Both the position numbers and the translations under genes were made by a program. 8,404 nucleotides of DNA from Halobacteriales archaeon QS_9_70_65. GTDB lineage: Archaea; Halobacteriota; Halobacteria; Halobacteriales; Haloarculaceae. The notes below the pieces were generated by a model. It saw only the letters and a program-made list of their open reading frames with translations, had not been told where the DNA came from and did no database searches. The DNA is taken from assembly GCA_003023535.1 (NCBI GenBank), contig PXSC01000133.1, forward strand, positions 1-8,404. Reading direction: 5' to 3'. Below are positions 5,313 through 8,404 of the stretch, one piece after another. Numbering within the stretch: position 1 is the first letter of the stretch; the number at the start of each line of letters is the position of its first letter.

Positions 5313-6989
5313 TCACTCCTCGAACAGCGGCTCGTAGGACGCCGCGATCGGGTAGCGCCACCCGCTGTCGAAGGCCTTCGTCGTGACGCGGAGCGCCGGC
5401 GGCGACTGCTCGCGCTTGAACTCCGAGCGGGTCAGCCGCCGGATCACCGTCTCGACCTGCTCGCGGTCGGCGCCGGTCGCCGCGACGATCTCGTCGACCC
5501 GGCGCTTCCCGCCGACGTACGCCCGCACCACCGGGTCGATCACCTCGTACGGCGGGATCTCGTCGGCGTCGGTCTGGCCCTCGGCCAGCTCCGCCGTCGG
5601 CTCTTTCTCCAGCACGGACCGCGGAATCGGGGCCTCGTCGCCGACGGGCGGGTCGTCGTTGAACGCGCGGGCGAGGGCGTACACCCGCCGTTTCGTGCAG
5701 TCGCCCAGCGGCGCCAGCGCGCCGACCGCGTCGCCGTACAGCGTGCAGTAGCCGACCGCCGCCTCGCTTTTGTTGTCCGGCGTCAACACGAGCGCCCCGC
5801 GGTCGTTGGCCACCCCCATCAGGAGCAGCCCCCGGACGCGGGCCTGGACGTTCTCGCGGGTGAGCCCGGCGACGGCGCCGTCGGTCAACCCGTCGATGGC
5901 CGCGACGGCGTCGGCGGCGATCCCCTCGATGTCCCGTTCGCCGAATTCGATGCCGAGGCCTCGGGCCACCCGTTCGGCGTCGCTGCGGTTGGCCTCGGCG
6001 GTGACGTGACTCGGCAGCGTCACGCCGTAGACGTGCCCCGGGCCGACCGCGTCGACGGCGATGGCCGCGGCGACCGCCGAGTCGATCCCGCCCGAGAGTC
6101 CGACGACGACGTCCTCGAAGCCGGTCTTGTCGAGGTAGTCGCGAACCCCGACGGCCAGCATCCGCCTGAGCCCTCCGACCCCCTCCTCTTCCGGGAGCGC
6201 CGGTGTCGCGTCGTCGCCGTCCCACCGCTCGACGACGACGTCGGCCTCGCCGAGCGCCCCCATCGCGGTGACCTCGCCCGAGGGGTCGGCGACGAACGAG
6301 ACGCCGTCGAACAGGATGTCGTCGTTGCCGCCGACCTGGTTGGCGAACACCACCGGCGCGTCGACCGCCGCCGCGTGGCCGCCGAACCGTCCGACCCGGT
6401 CGGCCGGCTTGCCGACGTGGAACGGGCTCGCCGATAGGTTCAAGAGTAGATCGACGCCCTCGTACGGCGCGATCGGGTTGGCCGCGTGGCGCCGCTGGCC
6501 CGTCACCGCCTGGTCGTACCAGGCGTCCTCGCAGACCGTGAGCCCGACCGTCGCCCCGTCGATCTCGACCGTCGTCGGCGACCCGCCGGACGAGAAGTAG
6601 CGGTGCTCGTCGAAGACGTCGTACGTCGGGAGCAGCCGCTTGGCGTAGGTGGCCCGCGCCTCGCCGTCGGCGAAGACGGTCGCGCTGTTGGTCAGCGGCG
6701 GCCCTTCCCCGGCGTTCCGCGCGGTGTGGCCGACGACCAGCGCCGGCCCGTCGGCGGTGGCCCGCCGGAGGGCCGACAGCGCCTCCCGCTCGGCGTCCAG
6801 CACCGCCTCCCGGTGGAGGAGGTCCCGCGGCGGGTAGCCCAGAAGTGCCAGTTCCGGCGTGACGACGACCGCCGCCCCGGCGTCGGCGGCCCACTCGAAC
6901 CGCTCGAGAATCGCCTCGCGGTTGCCCGCGACGTCGCCCACCGTCGGGTCGTGCTGGACGACCGCGACGGGCGGCAGGTCCCGCTGCAT
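5313..6989 (-). CDS. nadE: Glutamine-dependent NAD+ synthetase (nitrilase-like amidase plus synthetase)
   Basis: This 558-residue two-domain enzyme makes NAD+ from nicotinic acid adenine dinucleotide and ATP, using ammonia released from glutamine and channelled between domains. The N-terminal carbon-nitrogen hydrolase domain (about 1-260) has the expected triad: Glu46 in TPELALLGYPPRDLL, Lys117 in TYAKRLLPTYDVFDEHRYF and Cys153 in GLTVCEDAWY. The C-terminal synthetase domain has the PP-loop SGGIDSA (299-305), TLPSHVT, LTPDNKSEAAVGYCTLYGD (402-420) and the late signature SEFKREQSPPALRVTTKAFD. Length and ending match the bacterial two-domain form. From memory, many haloarchaea have a shorter ammonia-dependent NadE, so this copy may come from bacteria; that is inference. 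ATG 6989 is supported by a TATA-like element about 26 bases upstream and an in-frame stop just before it. Confidence 0.95.
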   Translation of the reverse strand: MQRDLPPVAVVQHDPTVGDVAGNREAILERFEWAADAGAAVVVTPELALLGYPPRDLLHREAVLDAEREALSALRRATADGPALVVGHTARNAGEGPPLTNSATVFADGEARATYAKRLLPTYDVFDEHRYFSSGGSPTTVEIDGATVGLTVCEDAWYDQAVTGQRRHAANPIAPYEGVDLLLNLSASPFHVGKPADRVGRFGGHAAAVDAPVVFANQVGGNDDILFDGVSFVADPSGEVTAMGALGEADVVVERWDGDDATPALPEEEGVGGLRRMLAVGVRDYLDKTGFEDVVVGLSGGIDSAVAAAIAVDAVGPGHVYGVTLPSHVTAEANRSDAERVARGLGIEFGERDIEGIAADAVAAIDGLTDGAVAGLTRENVQARVRGLLLMGVANDRGALVLTPDNKSEAAVGYCTLYGDAVGALAPLGDCTKRRVYALARAFNDDPPVGDEAPIPRSVLEKEPTAELAEGQTDADEIPPYEVIDPVVRAYVGGKRRVDEIVAATGADREQVETVIRRLTRSEFKREQSPPALRVTTKAFDSGWRYPIAASYEPLFEE

Positions 6990-7011
6990 ACGTTACATAT
7001 CGCCCGCACGA

Positions 7012-7017
7012 TGTTAT
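7012..7017 (-). promoter_or_regulatory. TATA box of nadE
   Basis: On the minus strand this reads ATAACA, centred about 26 bases before ATG 6989, indicating a leaderless transcript. No Shine-Dalgarno is present before the ATG. Confidence 0.5.
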
Positions 7018-7364
7018 GGCTGTTGCAGGCGACACCCGGTCGCGGCTCGAACGCTCCGGGTCGTCACTGCCGGTCGGCGTCGGCGATTCTGTGCTCACCC
7101 GTGGAGTGCGACGATCGGGGAGGTCGAAAAACGCCGTGGCGTCTCTTGGGACTGAACGAACGCCGAAGGCATTCGCAGAGGTCGGCCGGCGCAGAGCGCC
7201 GGCCGGGATTCCGACGCGCTGTTTCGAAGAACCCGTTCAGTACCCGTGCACTCTACCGATTAACTGATAATCAATCACGGTGATGTGACAGCGCTCGCTC
7301 GCAACGTTTGGCTGACGAGTGGCAGGCTCCGATAGATTCGATGGAACGAAACCGCGCCGTCAGA
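7018..7364. other. Intergenic region between nadE and the toxin-antitoxin pair
   Basis: I see no convincing gene here; open frames show no domain. It holds a small stem ACGCC-GT-GGCGT (7131-7142), the motif GGCGTCTCTTGGGAC (7138-7152) that recurs at 8274, a strong hairpin at 7183-7205, and an AT-rich patch at 7258-7280 carrying one arm of a 10-base inverted repeat. Composition drops in GC from about 7230 onward, suggesting that the left edge of acquired DNA lies near there. Confidence 0.5.
7183..7205. repeat. Perfect 9-bp hairpin
   Basis: CGGCCGGCG (7183-7191) and CGCCGGCCG (7197-7205) are exact reverse complements around CAGAG. There is no T-run on either side. It lies about 190 bases upstream of both flanking genes' starts, so it is not an obvious terminator; its role is unknown. 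Confidence 0.7.
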
Positions 7365-7372
7365 GTTATTGA
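7365..7372 (+). promoter_or_regulatory. TATA box of the toxin-antitoxin operon
   Basis: GTTATTGA is centred about 27 bases before ATG 7395, which fits a leaderless start and favours this ATG over the in-frame ATG at 7341. Confidence 0.6.
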
Positions 7373-7394
7373 TACACACTCGGCACACATTACT

Positions 7395-7631
7395 ATGGAA
7401 CGAAAGAACGTCACAATCCGGAAAGATCAGTCAGAGTGGGTTGACGAAACAGGGGTCAACCTCTCTCGACTCGTCCAGGAAGCGATTGACGAGCGGATGG
7501 AGCCGACAGAACCGGAGCTCGCAAAGGCGTACAAAGAGAACACTGCCCACGCGGCCGAGACGAACGCCGAGTGGAGTGGCGTCTCGACTGAAGCGGACGA
7601 ACAGCTCGGCGACCATCCGGACCACGAATGA
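7395..7631 (+). CDS. Antitoxin of a MazE/MazF-like pair, ribbon-helix-helix type
   Basis: This 78-residue acidic protein begins MERKNVTIRKDQSEWVDETG, followed by VNLSRLVQEAIDERME: a short beta strand (NVTI) and two helices, the order of ribbon-helix-helix DNA-binding dimers. Residues 38-78 are acidic and probably disordered when free (PTEPELAKAYKENTAHAAET, then STEADEQLGDHPDHE), which fits a tail that wraps and neutralises the toxin. By analogy with known systems it would also repress its own promoter. The final codons overlap the toxin start as ATGA, so translation is coupled. The same frame extends upstream to ATG 7341 and beyond, but the TATA spacing supports 7395. GC is clearly lower than in the neighbouring nadE gene, consistent with acquisition by transfer. 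Confidence 0.85.
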   Translation: MERKNVTIRKDQSEWVDETGVNLSRLVQEAIDERMEPTEPELAKAYKENTAHAAETNAEWSGVSTEADEQLGDHPDHE

Positions 7632-7981
7632 GAGTCCGGAGAGGGGACGTAGTCAGCATTGATCTCGGTGGTCCGAACGACGACGACACCCGAGGTGGAG
7701 AGATTTACAAAACCCGTCCGGCAGTCGTCGTTCAGAATGACGTCGGAAACGAACACTCAGTAACGACCATCGTTGCACCGATCTCGGGCGGGCATACGAG
7801 TTACCCGTTCCACGTCAACCTTCCGGGGTCGATGGACGAACTCAGTAAGGACTCGCATATTCAACTGGATCAAATCCGCACAGTTGACACCCAAGAACGA
7901 ATCGTAGACACGCACGGGACTGTCTCCCCGTCTCAGATGGAGGAAATCGACGACGCGATTCGCATCTCACTGGGACTGTAG
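7628..7981 (+). CDS. MazF/PemK-family endoribonuclease toxin
   Basis: This 117-residue protein is predicted to cleave RNA when freed from the antitoxin, stopping growth. The MazF/PemK fold is visible in order: RRGDVVSIDLGGP (residues 4-16), IYKTRPAVVVQNDVGN (26-41) with the conserved Arg30-Pro31, TTIVAPISG (46-54) with the Thr/Ser positions of the active site, PFHVNLP (60-66), and KDSHIQLDQIRTVD (74-87), then a C-terminal helix EEIDDAIRISLGL. Length is normal for the family and no key motif is missing. ATG 7628 overlaps the antitoxin stop by four bases, making a bicistronic operon. Base composition is more AT-rich than upstream genes. The cleavage sequence cannot be read from the protein alone. 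Confidence 0.93.
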   Translation: MRVRRGDVVSIDLGGPNDDDTRGGEIYKTRPAVVVQNDVGNEHSVTTIVAPISGGHTSYPFHVNLPGSMDELSKDSHIQLDQIRTVDTQERIVDTHGTVSPSQMEEIDDAIRISLGL

Positions 7982-8068
7982 GGTATCGTATCGAGAGCAA
8001 CGACCGATTGATTATTTCGTCTGTTCCCGAGCCGGAAAGCGCAAATCCACCCCTAATAACCCCCATCG

Positions 8069-8096
8069 GGACTCGTAATGAATTCTGCCCGAGTCC
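8069..8096. repeat. 7-bp inverted repeat downstream of the toxin gene
   Basis: GGACTCG (8069-8075) pairs with CGAGTCC (8090-8096) around a 14-base loop, about 90 bases past the toxin stop. It is a candidate transcript end, but no T-run follows. Confidence 0.5.
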
Positions 8097-8260
8097 GGTT
8101 TCGCTATCATTAGCAGAGGTCAGAGGCTCTGAGACGCCTGAAACGATGATACGGAGATAATAGACTCATCGGGCGACTCACTTCGTTCGCCTCCCGGACC
8201 CACGCTCGCTCCGCTCATATGGACGCCGGAACTAAGCACCGTCAGAGACGGCGCAAGGGT

Positions 8261-8284
8261 CGAGAGACGCAACGGCGTCTCTCG
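8261..8284. repeat. Perfect 10-bp hairpin with tetraloop
   Basis: CGAGAGACGC (8261-8270) and GCGTCTCTCG (8275-8284) are exact reverse complements around AACG. The right arm is part of the motif shared with 7138-7152. Confidence 0.85.
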
Positions 8285-8318
8285 GGACCGAGCCGATATC
8301 AAAGACGTTCGCGAACAC

Positions 8319-8345
8319 CGGGAGACTCGCGCTGCTCGTCTCCCG
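8319..8345. repeat. 8-bp inverted repeat
   Basis: CGGGAGAC (8319-8326) pairs with GTCTCCCG (8338-8345) around an 11-base loop, the second of three hairpins in 112 bases. Confidence 0.75.
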
Positions 8346-8347
8346 AG

Positions 8348-8372
8348 GTTCCGCTCGCTCCGCTCGCGGAAC
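8348..8372. repeat. 7-bp inverted repeat
   Basis: GTTCCGC (8348-8354) pairs with GCGGAAC (8366-8372); the loop holds the second copy of the CGCTCGCTCCGCTC repeat. Confidence 0.7.
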
Positions 8373-8404
8373 GGTCGGCTCGTCCATTTCTTCACTGCGT
8401 TCAG

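Larger units (their letters stand above)
7982..8404. other. Gene-poor, hairpin-rich right end
   Basis: I see no supported gene in these 423 bases. A minus-strand open frame at 8120-8395 is discounted because most of it translates the inverted repeats. The stretch holds four inverted repeats (8069-8096, 8261-8284, 8319-8345, 8348-8372), two copies of CGCTCGCTCCGCTC (8203-8216 and 8352-8365), and an AT-rich CTAATAAC (8053-8060) that could be a promoter element for an RNA or a gene beyond view. A ten-codon frame from ATG 8078 is too short to call. Confidence 0.5.

Noticed and set aside
4683..6437. A 584-codon + strand frame antisense to nadE
   Set aside because: Its first about 45 codons are the FKBP remnant; the rest is antisense to a well-supported nadE and has no domain.
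5200..7098. A 632-codon minus-strand frame overlapping nadE
   Set aside because: It is an Arg/Gly-rich shifted reading of nadE, typical of high-GC shadows.
7016..7267. An 83-residue + strand frame upstream of the antitoxin
   Set aside because: It has no recognisable domain, spans a strong hairpin, and its composition does not suggest coding.
7395..7981. Novel defence system rather than a plain toxin-antitoxin pair
   Set aside because: Both proteins fit known families with normal lengths and the classic ATGA coupling, and no extra effector or sensor gene adjoins them in the window.
8120..8395. A 91-residue minus-strand open frame at the right edge
   Set aside because: Much of it translates hairpin arms and repeated GC-rich motifs, and there is no domain, clear promoter or start support.
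1..8404. CRISPR array, tRNA or rRNA genes
   Set aside because: I saw no regularly spaced repeat-spacer pattern and no tRNA cloverleaf or rRNA signature on reading; without a scan, a highly unusual tRNA cannot be fully excluded.

Overview
The window looks like chromosomal DNA from a halophilic archaeon (class Halobacteria). GC is very high, the encoded proteins are acidic, several start codons sit 26-29 bases behind a TATA-like element with no Shine-Dalgarno site (leaderless transcripts), and the families are typically haloarchaeal: an HVO_0476-type protein, paired protein-L-isoaspartate methyltransferases, a HalX response regulator and a SlyD-like FKBP. These family names come from memory of the families, not from a search.

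Layout. Positions 1-2316 (+) hold the 3' part of an HVO_0476-like gene, an intact pimT-type methyltransferase, the wreck of a class I SAM methyltransferase, and a second pimT gene that has lost about 26 codons, including its SAM-binding motif I, together with the reading frame. A small membrane-anchored protein (2313-2762, -) converges on the broken pimT by 4 bases. Divergent from it is an overlapping pair of fluoride-channel genes (crcB, 2839-3530, +). A HalX response regulator (3588-4136, -) faces them but lacks the first strand of its receiver domain. Positions 4358-4834 (+) hold a clearly dead SlyD-like prolyl isomerase with two nonsense codons and several frame changes. Next is a small cysteine protein with no usable in-frame start (4934-5198, -), then a 558-residue glutamine-dependent NAD+ synthetase (5313-6989, -). 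The right end carries a MazE/MazF-like toxin-antitoxin pair (7395-7981, +) of visibly lower GC, followed by about 420 bases rich in hairpins with no convincing gene.

The most notable property is gene decay: three loci are broken beyond doubt or nearly so, and two more have defective 5' ends, interleaved with apparently healthy genes. Nonsense substitutions and a large internal deletion argue for real pseudogenes, but the single-base frame changes could partly be sequencing error. I did not find a convincing new multi-gene system. The best leads are the decay cluster, the bacterial-style NadE, the unusual HalX protein and the repeat-flanked toxin-antitoxin island.
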